From SIG402 sp045639045 (GTDB taxonomy: Bacteria > Bacillota > Clostridia > Christensenellales > Borkfalkiaceae): a stretch of DNA of 7,136 bases. This document shows positions 1 to 5,622 of this stretch, one piece after another (positions within the stretch are counted from its first letter, which is position 1; each line of letters opens with the position of its first letter). The stretch lies in contig JAZUCI010000039.1 in the NCBI GenBank assembly GCA_045639045.1, forward strand, positions 1 to 7,136, written 5' to 3'. Both the position numbers and the translations under genes were made by a program. The notes under the pieces are model-generated. The model worked only from the letters and a program-made list of their open reading frames with translations, was not told where the DNA came from and did no database searches.

Positions 1-634
1 CCATTTCTAAAAAGCCGGGCTTTTCGTATTGGGGTTCGTTACCCGTATCTTCCAAATCCAAGCCTTCGTGGGATAAGTGCCACAAGTTTTTATCCTTGGA
101 ATAGTTGGTTTCGCGGTTGATTTTCAAAGGAACGTTATGCGCTTCCGCGTAATCAATTTCTTCTTCTCTGGATTTGATGTTCCATTCACGCCAAGGCGCG
201 ATGATGGGCATATTGGGGGCAAAATGCTTTAAGGTAAGTTCAAAACGAACTTGGTCGTTCCCTTTCCCCGTGCAACCGTGCGCGATTGCATCCGCATTTT
301 CTTTCAGCGCGATTTCCGCCAAGCCCTTTGCAATGCAAGGACGCGCGTGGCTGGTGCCAAGCAAATATTCTTCGTAAATCGCACCCGCCTTCATGCAGGG
401 AATAATATAATCGTCTACGTATTCTTCGCTTAAATCCAAAACGTACAGCTTGCTTGCGCCCGTTTTCAAAGCCTTTTCTTCAAGGCCTTCCAATTCGTCC
501 GCTTGCCCTACGTTGCCCGCAACCGCGATAACTTCGCAGTTGTTGTAATTTTCTTTCAGCCAAGGAATGATGATGGAAGTATCCAAACCACCCGAATAAG
601 CCAAAACTACCTTTTTGATATCTTCTTTTTTCAT
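1..634 (-). CDS. argG: Argininosuccinate synthase, N-terminal part (runs off the window start)
   Basis: Joins citrulline and aspartate, using ATP, to give argininosuccinate in the penultimate step of arginine synthesis; a cytosolic enzyme. The 211 visible codons begin with ATG at 634-632, preceded by GGAGG (plus 642-646) at 7-nt spacing. The N-terminal PP-loop signature LAYSGGLDTS is at residues 11-20. Further family blocks are AGNVGQADELEG, GTSHARPCIAKGLAEIA, AHGCTGKGNDQVRFE, IAPWREW and LWHLSHEGLDLED. About half of a normal protein of roughly 400 residues is present; the C-terminal half lies beyond base 1. No frameshift is seen. It has its own promoter and an upstream ARG-box cluster, so arginine control by an ArgR/AhrC-type repressor is likely (inference). 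argH may follow outside the window but cannot be seen. Confidence 0.97.
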   Translation of the reverse strand, partial: MKKEDIKKVVLAYSGGLDTSIIIPWLKENYNNCEVIAVAGNVGQADELEGLEEKALKTGASKLYVLDLSEEYVDDYIIPCMKAGAIYEEYLLGTSHARPCIAKGLAEIALKENADAIAHGCTGKGNDQVRFELTLKHFAPNMPIIAPWREWNIKSREEEIDYAEAHNVPLKINRETNYSKDKNLWHLSHEGLDLEDTGNEPQYEKPGFLEM

Positions 635-668
635 AAAAAAGCCTCCGCTTCTTGTTTTTTCCGTTAGT

Positions 669-697
669 ATTGTAACACGCGCGTTTGCCTTTGTCAA
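669..697 (-). promoter_or_regulatory. Sigma-A type promoter of argG
   Basis: Read on the minus strand, TTGACA (697-692) is followed after exactly 17 nt by TACAAT (674-669). The expected transcription start is near 662, which gives a leader of about 28 nt containing the GGAGG ribosome site. No riboswitch or T-box could fit in so short a leader. Confidence 0.85.
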
Positions 698-725
698 ACG
701 TTTTTGCGCGGAATTTTATATTTTT

Positions 726-811
726 TTGATATTTATGCAAAAAATTTGAAAATAAATGCATAAAATATTGCATAAAGTGAATAAATTTGCATAATATTGC
801 AAAATTATGCG
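726..811. promoter_or_regulatory. Cluster of ARG-box-like palindromes upstream of argG
   Basis: This AT-rich stretch holds several 14- to 16-bp near-palindromes of the TGMATWWWWATKCA type recognised by ArgR/AhrC repressors. They are TTGATATTTATGCA (726-739), TGAAAATAAATGCA (747-760), TGCATAAAATATTGCA (757-772), TGAATAAATTTGCA (778-791), TGCATAATATTGCA (788-801) and TGCAAAATTATGCG (798-811). Their centres are 21, 11, 20, 10 and 10 bp apart, close to multiples of a helical turn. Known paired ARG boxes are also about 21 bp centre to centre. The array is 30-115 bp upstream of the argG -35 box rather than over it. Assignment to ArgR is inference from motif form and the adjacent arginine gene. Confidence 0.6.
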
Positions 812-866
812 CAATTTATAAGTGGGGGAATTCGGTACGGCGGCGATAGATTTCTTTGCCCCTCGT

Positions 867-1508
867 TTATAATAAGTTTACCCCGTCTTGCGGGGCGGTT
901 TTTACGTCCGAAAAATCTTCCCCTTGGTGTTTACAATCGTATTGCAAGCAGTAGCGGTGAAGGGCTGCCGCTTCCTTTTCGTACGTTAGGTCCTGCGCGC
1001 GCATTAAGGCGGTTAAAAATCCTTTATCCTTTCCGTTTTCGCTTGCCAAAAGGGCAAAGTGAGATAGGCAAAAACCCCCTTTTTCCACCGCGCTTCCTAT
1101 TACGGAGGCGGGGGATTGGCGGTAGGCAATCGCCGTTTCCTTCGCATATCGCGCCATGGTTTTTTCCGCAAGTTCACAAGCAATACAGGTTTTGGTTGCG
1201 GCAAGCAGTTCGCTAACCGCCTTTTTCGCATTTTTCGCCTTGGTTACGCTTTCGCGAAGAACGGAAAAACGCGTTTCTAATTGCAAAGCAAGCCCCAGTT
1301 TTCCGCTTTTGGCGTGCATTAAGGTGGCGTGGTGGTTGCAAAACCCTTTTTTGCCCACTTCGGCGCGGACCTCGTCCACCATAACGGCTTCCCCTAAAAA
1401 GCGGTTGGCGATATCGTCGTCCACGGCGCGGGCAAGCTGGCAAAACGCGCAACCTTTGGCGCGCGCAAAGCATTCGTGCATTAGCGCGGTATTGATATGT
1501 TCTTGCAT
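867..1508 (-). CDS. DUF6062-like protein with duplicated Cys/His motifs
   Basis: A 213-residue, probably cytosolic protein with no signal peptide or membrane segment. It consists of two similar halves. The first has CAFC (C20, C23) then KKGFCNHH (C57, H60). The second has CIAC (C108, C111) then KGGFCLSH (C147, H150). Each half therefore offers a CxxC plus a GFCxxH, consistent with two metal-binding sites, perhaps zinc (inference). Further cysteines occur near the C-terminus (C187, C192). I recognise the pattern as DUF6062, a clostridial family of unknown function; that assignment is from memory. The ATG at 1508 has GGGG (plus 1517-1520) as a modest ribosome site. It is read towards argG, 232 nt away, with no clear terminator between, so some read-through is possible. 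Confidence 0.85.
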   Translation of the reverse strand: MQEHINTALMHECFARAKGCAFCQLARAVDDDIANRFLGEAVMVDEVRAEVGKKGFCNHHATLMHAKSGKLGLALQLETRFSVLRESVTKAKNAKKAVSELLAATKTCIACELAEKTMARYAKETAIAYRQSPASVIGSAVEKGGFCLSHFALLASENGKDKGFLTALMRAQDLTYEKEAAALHRYCLQYDCKHQGEDFSDVKTAPQDGVNLL

Positions 1509-1525
1509 AGTGATAACCCCTTTTG

Positions 1526-1543
1526 CATACCTTTTAAGGTATG
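1526..1543. promoter_or_regulatory. 18-bp dyad between the divergent genes (candidate operator)
   Basis: CATACCTTTTAAGGTATG has perfect 8-bp arms (1526-1533 and 1536-1543) around TT. It contains the ATG of the plus gene and lies in the expected leader of the minus gene, just ahead of its GGGG ribosome site. A further ATACCTT half-site at 1566-1572 overlaps the minus gene's -10 box, 39 bp from the first. The arrangement suits a dimeric repressor site, or a 7-bp-stem RNA hairpin in the minus transcript. No regulator is identified. Confidence 0.5.
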
Positions 1544-2293
1544 AAAAATTTCTATTTCCCTTATTATACCTTAATTTCGCGAAAAAGCAAGGGGGTTTTC
1601 CTTTCTTTTTTTATTTTTTGCGTATTTACTTGCGCTATTTTGCTGCCTTTTGCCTTGCAAAGGGGGAAGGATCGGCTTTTGCCCCGCAGGGAATATTATT
1701 TGCTGTGTTTTTACGAAGGGAAGGATGCAACGGCGGCAAAGCAAGCGGCGGATGCCTTATCCTTGCGCGGGGGCGCGGGAAGGATATGCGAAGAAGGGGG
1801 CGCGTATAAAGTGTACGCGTGCGCTTACGAACGGAATCAAGAAGCGGTAGAAGTGCAAAATCGCATTAAAAAAGCGGGTGGTGATTGTGTGGTATCCCTT
1901 TTGGTTTTGCCCTCCCTTTCCGCGCGGAAAACCGAAGGGGAAAACCAAGCCCTTTTGCTTGCGGAAAATTGTTTTTCTATGTGTTTTTCGGCGTTTACCC
2001 AAGGGTATAAGGATGCGGAAAAGGGCAAGGAGCGGGCGCTGATATGCGCCGACCTTTCCTTGGTAAGGGAAAAGGTTGCCACCCTAAAAAAGGCGGTAGG
2101 GGAAAGCGCGAAAAGGGAAAAGGAAAGCAACGTTTTTTCCACGGTAAGCGCGTTTATTGCGGAGTGCGAAAGGATGGTAGACGGCTTACTTTTGGAAAGT
2201 ACGCACGCGGCGCTTTCCATTGGCGCGAAACGCGCCCAGCTATCCCTTTTGTTTTCGTACCGCGCCCTTTTATCCACCTTTCCCCGTAAGTGA
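1541..2293 (+). CDS. Membrane-anchored SPOR-domain-like protein
   Basis: 250 residues. A short basic N-terminus (residues 1-18, with RKSKG) leads into one strong hydrophobic segment (about 19-40), predicted to be a single membrane anchor with the rest outside. Residues about 51-121 resemble a SPOR fold: EYYLLCFYEG, a helix AAKQAADALSLRGG, then AYKVYACAYERNQEAVEVQNRIKKAGGDC. SPOR domains bind glycan strands of denuded peptidoglycan in division and sporulation proteins. The remainder (about 130-250) is largely helical and unrecognised. An in-frame TAA at 1535-1537 forbids an earlier start, and ATG 1541 is the only ATG before the hydrophobic stretch. However, AAGG at 1536-1539 is too close to be a good ribosome site, and I see no convincing promoter. 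The SPOR call is by pattern; the gene's reality is supported by length, order and codon use like its neighbours. Confidence 0.75.
   Translation: MKNFYFPYYTLISRKSKGVFLSFFIFCVFTCAILLPFALQRGKDRLLPRREYYLLCFYEGKDATAAKQAADALSLRGGAGRICEEGGAYKVYACAYERNQEAVEVQNRIKKAGGDCVVSLLVLPSLSARKTEGENQALLLAENCFSMCFSAFTQGYKDAEKGKERALICADLSLVREKVATLKKAVGESAKREKESNVFSTVSAFIAECERMVDGLLLESTHAALSIGAKRAQLSLLFSYRALLSTFPRK
1563..1590 (-). promoter_or_regulatory. Promoter of the DUF6062-like gene, inside the divergent gene
   Basis: On the minus strand TTGCTT (1590-1585), a 16-nt spacer and a perfect TATAAT (1568-1563) precede the ATG at 1508 by about 55 nt. Transcription should start near 1556. The whole promoter lies within codons 8-17 of the plus-strand gene that starts at 1541, so the two genes constrain each other's sequence. 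Confidence 0.7.
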
Positions 2294-2333
2294 AAAAACT
2301 TTGGGTAAGGTGGGGAAAATTTAGGGAAAAACA

Positions 2334-2362
2334 TTGAAATTTTCTTTATTTTATGCTATACT
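2334..2362 (+). promoter_or_regulatory. Promoter of the esterase-lipid kinase operon
   Basis: TTGAAA (2334-2339), a 17-nt spacer and TATACT (2357-2362) predict a start near 2369. The TTG that could be read as an upstream start codon at 2334 is the -35 box itself. This places the true translation start downstream at 2391. Confidence 0.8.
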
Positions 2363-2390
2363 ATGTAAAGAACTTTTTGTGGGGTGTGTT

Positions 2391-3233
2391 ATGCAGGCTT
2401 ACACGGTGGATTTATACGAATATTTCGGCCTTCCGCGCGGAAACGCCAAAGGCGGAACGTTAGATTGCTTCGTTCGCGGTAAGGGGCACGGTGTGATTTC
2501 CCGCCCCGCTATGTTGGTTTTACCCGGCGGTGGCTACCGTAGTTGCAGCGATAGGGAAGCGGAACCCGTTGCGGTCCGTTTTATGCAACAAGGCTTTCAC
2601 GCCTTCGTTTTAACCTACTCGGTTGCGCCCGAATCCGCCTATCCCTCTCCCTTTTTGGAAGCGTCCTTAGCGGTTGCGTATATTCGCCGCAACGCGGAAA
2701 CTTTGGGGGTAAACCAAGGGCAAATTGCCGCCGTAGGATTTTCTGCGGGTGGGCATTTACTCGGCTTGATTTCCAACGCCTTTCCATACAGCCCCGCGAA
2801 GGAATTGCTTGGGGAGGACGGGTTGTTTTTCCGCCCGGACGCGGCAATTTATTCGTACCCCGTAATTACCGCAAATCCCGAACACGCGCATATGGATTCC
2901 TTTCTTTCCTTGGTGGGGGAGGACGAAGAGAAGCAAAAATTCGTATCCATTGAAAATAGGGTGAATAAGGATTCCGCCCCCGCGTTTATTTGGCATACCG
3001 TAACGGACGGGCTGGTTCCCGTGGAAAATTCCTTAATTTTGGCAAGCGCGCTTAAAAAAGCGGGCGTTTCCTTTGCTTTGCACGTGTTCCCTAACGGCCC
3101 CCACGGGCTTTCCCTTTGCAATGAAGAAACGGTGTGCGGCGTTCCCGATTATATTAACCCTTCGGTTAGTAGTTGGATTGCCTTGGCGCAAGAGTGGTTA
3201 AAGGAACGGGGCTTTATACAAAAGACGATTTAA
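2391..3233 (+). CDS. Alpha/beta-hydrolase fold esterase (BD-FAE / acetyl-xylan-esterase-like)
   Basis: 280 residues, a cytosolic serine hydrolase probably acting on short acyl or carbohydrate esters; the substrate is unknown. The oxyanion-hole loop LPGGGYR is at 44-50. The nucleophile elbow GFSAGGH has Ser118 at its centre. The acid is probably Asp206 in TVTDGLVP, and the base His238 in PNGPHGLSL. Order and spacing match lysophospholipase/acetyl-esterase relatives, and the length is normal. Start ATG 2391 is chosen because the promoter's -10 box ends at 2362 and GGGGTG (2381-2386) is a ribosome site 4 nt upstream. Only 12 nt separate its TAA from the next ATG, so it is cotranscribed with the lipid kinase. 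Pairing an esterase with a lipid kinase hints at lipid or envelope work, but this is weak inference. Confidence 0.92.
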   Translation: MQAYTVDLYEYFGLPRGNAKGGTLDCFVRGKGHGVISRPAMLVLPGGGYRSCSDREAEPVAVRFMQQGFHAFVLTYSVAPESAYPSPFLEASLAVAYIRRNAETLGVNQGQIAAVGFSAGGHLLGLISNAFPYSPAKELLGEDGLFFRPDAAIYSYPVITANPEHAHMDSFLSLVGEDEEKQKFVSIENRVNKDSAPAFIWHTVTDGLVPVENSLILASALKKAGVSFALHVFPNGPHGLSLCNEETVCGVPDYINPSVSSWIALAQEWLKERGFIQKTI

Positions 3234-3245
3234 AAGGAAAAAGAT

Positions 3246-4193
3246 ATGAACTGCTTGTTTATTTACAATCCCTTTAGCGGAAAGGGAAAAATGAAAAAAT
3301 ACGCGGGTGCGGTAAAGGAAATTTTAGAAAAGAAATTTGATAGCGTGGAAGTGCGCCCTTCCGAAAAGATAGGGGATTTAACCGCTTTTTCGCGCGAAGC
3401 GTGCGGTAAGTACGACGTGCTTGTGTTTTCGGGTGGGGACGGCACCTTTAACGACGTATTGCAAGGTTTAGCAGGGCAGGAAAAAAAGCCCGTTCTTGGC
3501 TATATTCCCACGGGTACTTGCAACGATATCGCGCGTACGTACGGGATTTCCTTCAAAATTAAACGCGCGGCAAAACAGATTATCGGTGGTATTCCCAAGG
3601 AAATCGATTGCTTTAAGGTGAACGAAAAGTACGCGGAATACGTGGTTTGCGCGGGCGCGTTTACCGCCACCACTTACGAAACCAACCAACAAAGCAAGCG
3701 GAAGTTCGGCAAAATCGCCTATTTTTACGATGGGATTCGCAAAAACTTAAAGCCCCCCGTGTTTAACGTGGATATTAAAAGTGAAAGTGGGGAAATTAAG
3801 GCGGAAACCAACTTTATTACCTTTATCAACAGCCGTTCGGTTGCAGGGTTTCCCATCAACCGCCACGTGGTGTTAGATGATGGTCTTGTAGATATGCTTT
3901 GCGTAAAACTGCGCCATACCCCCAAACACAGCGGTAAGGTGCGCGCGTTTTTCAAGGTGCTTAAAATTTTCCTGTTTGGCAACGGAAAAGCATTGATGCG
4001 GGATAGCGATATCATTAAATTGCGCGGCAATCACTTTGAAGTTGCTGTGGATGATACCGTTTGTTGGAACTACGATGGGGAAAAGGGGGAATGCGGCCCC
4101 ATTACGCTGGATATTTTACAGCGCCACGTATCCCTGTTAATCCCCGCAAAACGCTTAAGAAAAATGGAAAAGAAAAAAAGTTTTTCAAAATAA
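3246..4193 (+). CDS. Diacylglycerol-kinase-family lipid kinase (YegS/DgkB/BmrU type)
   Basis: 315 residues, the usual size for soluble bacterial lipid kinases with a DAGK catalytic domain, which use ATP to phosphorylate diacylglycerol or related lipids at the membrane surface. Visible motifs are NPFSGKGK (8-15), the nucleotide loop SGGDGTFND (62-70), PTGTCND (88-94), DDGLVDML (211-218) and the C-terminal YDGE (276-279), where the family has catalytic acids. There is no membrane segment; the basic tail KRLRKMEKKK (302-311) could help membrane contact. ATG 3246 follows AAAGGA (3233-3238) with 7-nt spacing. It is the second gene of the operon begun by the esterase. No terminator precedes the tRNA promoter at 4205, so transcripts may run into the tRNA terminator. 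The true lipid substrate (diacylglycerol, undecaprenol or other) cannot be told from sequence. Confidence 0.93.
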   Translation: MNCLFIYNPFSGKGKMKKYAGAVKEILEKKFDSVEVRPSEKIGDLTAFSREACGKYDVLVFSGGDGTFNDVLQGLAGQEKKPVLGYIPTGTCNDIARTYGISFKIKRAAKQIIGGIPKEIDCFKVNEKYAEYVVCAGAFTATTYETNQQSKRKFGKIAYFYDGIRKNLKPPVFNVDIKSESGEIKAETNFITFINSRSVAGFPINRHVVLDDGLVDMLCVKLRHTPKHSGKVRAFFKVLKIFLFGNGKALMRDSDIIKLRGNHFEVAVDDTVCWNYDGEKGECGPITLDILQRHVSLLIPAKRLRKMEKKKSFSK

Positions 4194-4204
4194 GGCGAAA
4201 TAAG

Positions 4205-4233
4205 TTGACAAATGAAAAAAAATCCCGTAATAT
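4205..4233 (+). promoter_or_regulatory. Promoter of the tRNA-Thr gene, with a dyad over the -10 box
   Basis: TTGACA (4205-4210), 17 nt, then TAATAT (4228-4233) sits 10 nt ahead of the mature tRNA 5' end, giving a very short 5' leader. A perfect 6-bp inverted repeat, CCCGTA (4224-4229) and TACGGG (4235-4240), flanks the -10 box. The second arm is a GGG run at the expected start site. Confidence 0.85.
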
Positions 4234-4243
4234 ATACGGGCAT

Positions 4244-4319
4244 GCTACTATGGCTCAGTTGGTAGAGCAGCTGATTCGTAATCAGCAGGTCGCCGGTTCG
4301 AGTCCGGCTAGTAGCTCCA
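4244..4319 (+). tRNA. tRNA-Thr (anticodon CGT)
   Basis: A complete 76-nt cloverleaf with encoded CCA. The acceptor stem is GCTACTA (4244-4250) with TAGTAGC (4309-4315), T at the discriminator and CCA at 4317-4319. The D stem is GCTC/GAGC. The anticodon stem is GCTGA/TCAGC with loop TTCGTAA (4275-4281) and anticodon CGT at 4277-4279, reading ACG (threonine). The variable loop is AGGTC, and the T arm is GCCGG-TTCGAGT-CCGGC. All stems pair perfectly. A C34 threonine tRNA fits a genome that uses G-ending codons. It has its own promoter and terminator, so it is a monocistronic tRNA gene. Confidence 0.98.
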
Positions 4320-4357
4320 TAAAAATAAGGACGGCACTCCGCCGTCCTTATTTTTAT
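4319..4357 (+). terminator. Intrinsic terminator after tRNA-Thr (probably bidirectional)
   Basis: A perfect 17-bp hairpin, 4319-4335 pairing with 4341-4357, has loop ACTCC. The core is GGACGGC/GCCGTCC, flanked by A-rich and T-rich arms (ATAAAAAT / ATTTTTAT). The stem begins at the last A of the tRNA CCA. Because both arms end in A/T runs, it could also stop transcripts from the minus-strand gene on its right. Confidence 0.93.
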
Positions 4358-4379
4358 GTGCTCCTAACACGCACTCTCA

Positions 4380-4417
4380 CCGCTTGGCAAAGCCAAGGGT
4401 TCGGAAAATCCGCTTGG
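4380..4417. other. Structured spacer with mutually exclusive hairpins
   Basis: Between the tRNA terminator and the HNH gene, CTTGGC-AAA-GCCAAG (4383-4397) forms one hairpin and CGGA-AAA-TCCG (4402-4412) another. The same CCAAG (4393-4397) can instead pair with a second CTTGG (4413-4417), enclosing the CGGA/TCCG stem. CCGCTTGG occurs twice, 30 bp apart (4380 and 4410). On the minus strand it lies directly after the HNH stop codon, so it may be that gene's 3' end structure; no good U-run follows there. Confidence 0.45.
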
Positions 4418-4421
4418 TTTA

Positions 4422-5453
4422 TTATTTTACTATTGTTAAAAATCCTTGAGAAATGGCATTTGGATAAACAAAAACTTTTTCTCCAAAGGGAAAGGACACT
4501 ATGATGTGTTTTGGGTTAAGGGTAATTGCTTTGATTTTCCCGATTCCAAAGGTTTTATGTTTTACTGTTGTTCCTATAGCGAAAGGTAATGGTTCTTCGT
4601 GTTTTTCTTCTGTTGTTTTTGTATTTTTCGGTAGGGTTGTTGCATTAGAATGCTTGCTGATTGATTCTTTTTGTGCGGAAAACAATTCTATTGGATTAAG
4701 AGCCTTCTTTATTTCTAGGATATTCATATTTTCTCCATTGGGAAGGCGGTGGATGATGGCGTGGCAGTTGGGACAAACAGGAATTAAATCGTCTTTATAA
4801 TTAACGACATAGTCTTTTTTAATGGTGTGTAAAGGCTTTAAGTGGTGTATATGGATAAATCCTTCTCCTAATTTTCCGTATTTTGCACCAAAATTAAGAC
4901 CGCAAATTAGACAAGAAGATCCATGATATTCAATACATTTTCGTCTAGCAATTGAACTACGTTCATAAGCGTCGACTAGGATTTTTTTGACATGCCCTTC
5001 ATGGTAGCCTTTGCTCTCATCAACATCGGTAAAAAAATCTTTGGAATAGTAGTCGTTAAAATGTTTGTCTATATAATTACTAAGTAGAGGAAGAACTTTA
5101 ATTGGGCCTTGTGGGGCGGATTTTAATCCGTAGTTTTTTAGGGTGTCTAAATTTAAAAGTTGCGTATCTACTTGTGCTAAGAGTTGTAGTCTAGCGAAAT
5201 TGCCAGTTTTAGATTTTTCGTATTCGCTACGGTCAAGCCAAAAAAGAGAGTCGTCAAAAGCCTCTGAAAAAGGGAAAGAATGTTTGACAACTTTGCATTT
5301 ATACATTACTCGCTTGAATGGTTGGGTGCAATAAATGTAAACAGTGTCTCCTATGTTATACTTAGCTTTTTGTCTCCAATCAATAAACCCGTTAGTTGCA
5401 AAAGATCTTGCATGATCATACATTTTTCCATTTGCGGAAATCATCCAAATCAT
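4422..5453 (-). CDS. EVE-HNH-Tudor-like fusion, probable modification-dependent endonuclease
   Basis: 343 residues in three parts. Residues 1-~130 look like an EVE (PUA-like) domain: the start IWMISANGKMYDHA, then YNIGDTVYIYCTQPFKRVMYKCKVV (32-56). EVE domains bind modified bases such as 5-methylcytosine. Residues ~165-236 are an HNH nuclease of the McrA type: CLIC (181-184), HIHHLKPL (201-208), DDLIPVCPNCHAIIHR (221-236), with two CxxC zinc pairs. After a polar linker (~262-288), residues 289-343 (GTTVKHKTFGIGKI...SFPFGEKVFVYP...GFL) resemble the Tudor-like tail of PcrA/UvrD helicases. A role as a type IV restriction enzyme cutting modified invader DNA is inferred from EVE-HNH relatives. ATG 5453 has a perfect AAGGAG (plus 5461-5466) 7 nt upstream; a TTG seven codons earlier would contain that site. 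The gene is AT-rich with few GCG codons, unlike its neighbours, suggesting transfer. No methylase or partner gene is adjacent. Confidence 0.88.
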   Translation of the reverse strand: MIWMISANGKMYDHARSFATNGFIDWRQKAKYNIGDTVYIYCTQPFKRVMYKCKVVKHSFPFSEAFDDSLFWLDRSEYEKSKTGNFARLQLLAQVDTQLLNLDTLKNYGLKSAPQGPIKVLPLLSNYIDKHFNDYYSKDFFTDVDESKGYHEGHVKKILVDAYERSSIARRKCIEYHGSSCLICGLNFGAKYGKLGEGFIHIHHLKPLHTIKKDYVVNYKDDLIPVCPNCHAIIHRLPNGENMNILEIKKALNPIELFSAQKESISKHSNATTLPKNTKTTEEKHEEPLPFAIGTTVKHKTFGIGKIKAITLNPKHIIVSFPFGEKVFVYPNAISQGFLTIVK

Positions 5454-5491
5454 GTTGTTTCTCCTTGAAGTCAATATTTGTTAATGCTTTA

Positions 5492-5519
5492 ATTATAGCA
5501 CAAAAAAATAAAAATACAA
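5492..5519 (-). promoter_or_regulatory. Promoter of the EVE-HNH gene
   Basis: On the minus strand TGCTATAAT is an extended -10 (TATAAT at 5497-5492). A weak TTGTAT -35 (5519-5514) stands 16 nt upstream across a T-rich spacer. The ATG is about 38 nt below the -10 box. It is a single promoter for a lone gene. Confidence 0.7.
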
Positions 5520-5567
5520 TATTTTGAAGTGTTATTTTATTCATAGCTCTGTCGAAGACTTAATTTC

Positions 5568-5597
5568 TTGACACCCTTCAACCTTTCATGTTATAAT
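5568..5597 (+). promoter_or_regulatory. Promoter of the HAD hydrolase gene
   Basis: TTGACA (5568-5573), an 18-nt spacer and TATAAT (5592-5597) preceded by TGT (extended -10) predict a start near 5604, with a leader of about 19 nt to the ATG at 5623. It is back to back with the EVE-HNH promoter. Confidence 0.87.
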
Positions 5598-5622
5598 AAA
5601 TAAAAAACGAACGGGGGCGCGT

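Noticed and set aside
881..905. Terminator-like hairpin CCCCG-TCTTG-CGGGG followed by CGGTTTTT on the plus strand
   Set aside because: It lies inside the 3' coding end of the minus-strand DUF6062-like gene, and no plus-strand gene precedes it. It has the wrong polarity to end the minus gene.
797..1216. 139-codon plus-strand open frame
   Set aside because: It is antisense to the DUF6062-like gene and the ARG-box region, and its sequence is rich in Arg, Pro and Phe with no domain; a frame shadow.
1837..2334. 165-codon minus-strand open frame antisense to the SPOR-like gene
   Set aside because: No ribosome site or promoter, and no recognisable domain. The plus frame has a coherent membrane anchor and SPOR-like pattern.
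2334..2390. Extended N-terminus of the esterase from a TTG start at 2334
   Set aside because: TTGAAA at 2334 is the -35 box and TATACT at 2357 the -10 box of a well-spaced promoter, so this stretch is mostly untranscribed. ATG 2391 has a ribosome site and starts the conserved fold.
4061..4504. 147-codon plus-strand open frame spanning the end of the lipid kinase gene and the tRNA
   Set aside because: It reads through a tRNA and a terminator hairpin; not a protein gene.
5454..5474. Seven extra residues on the EVE-HNH protein from a TTG at 5474
   Set aside because: The perfect AAGGAG ribosome site for ATG 5453 lies inside that extension, and EVE domains typically start directly with the IW.. 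strand seen at residue 2.
4292..5567. tRNA-Thr 3' end as an attachment site for an integrated element
   Set aside because: I could not find a second copy of the tRNA 3' segment to the right of the EVE-HNH gene, and no integrase is present.
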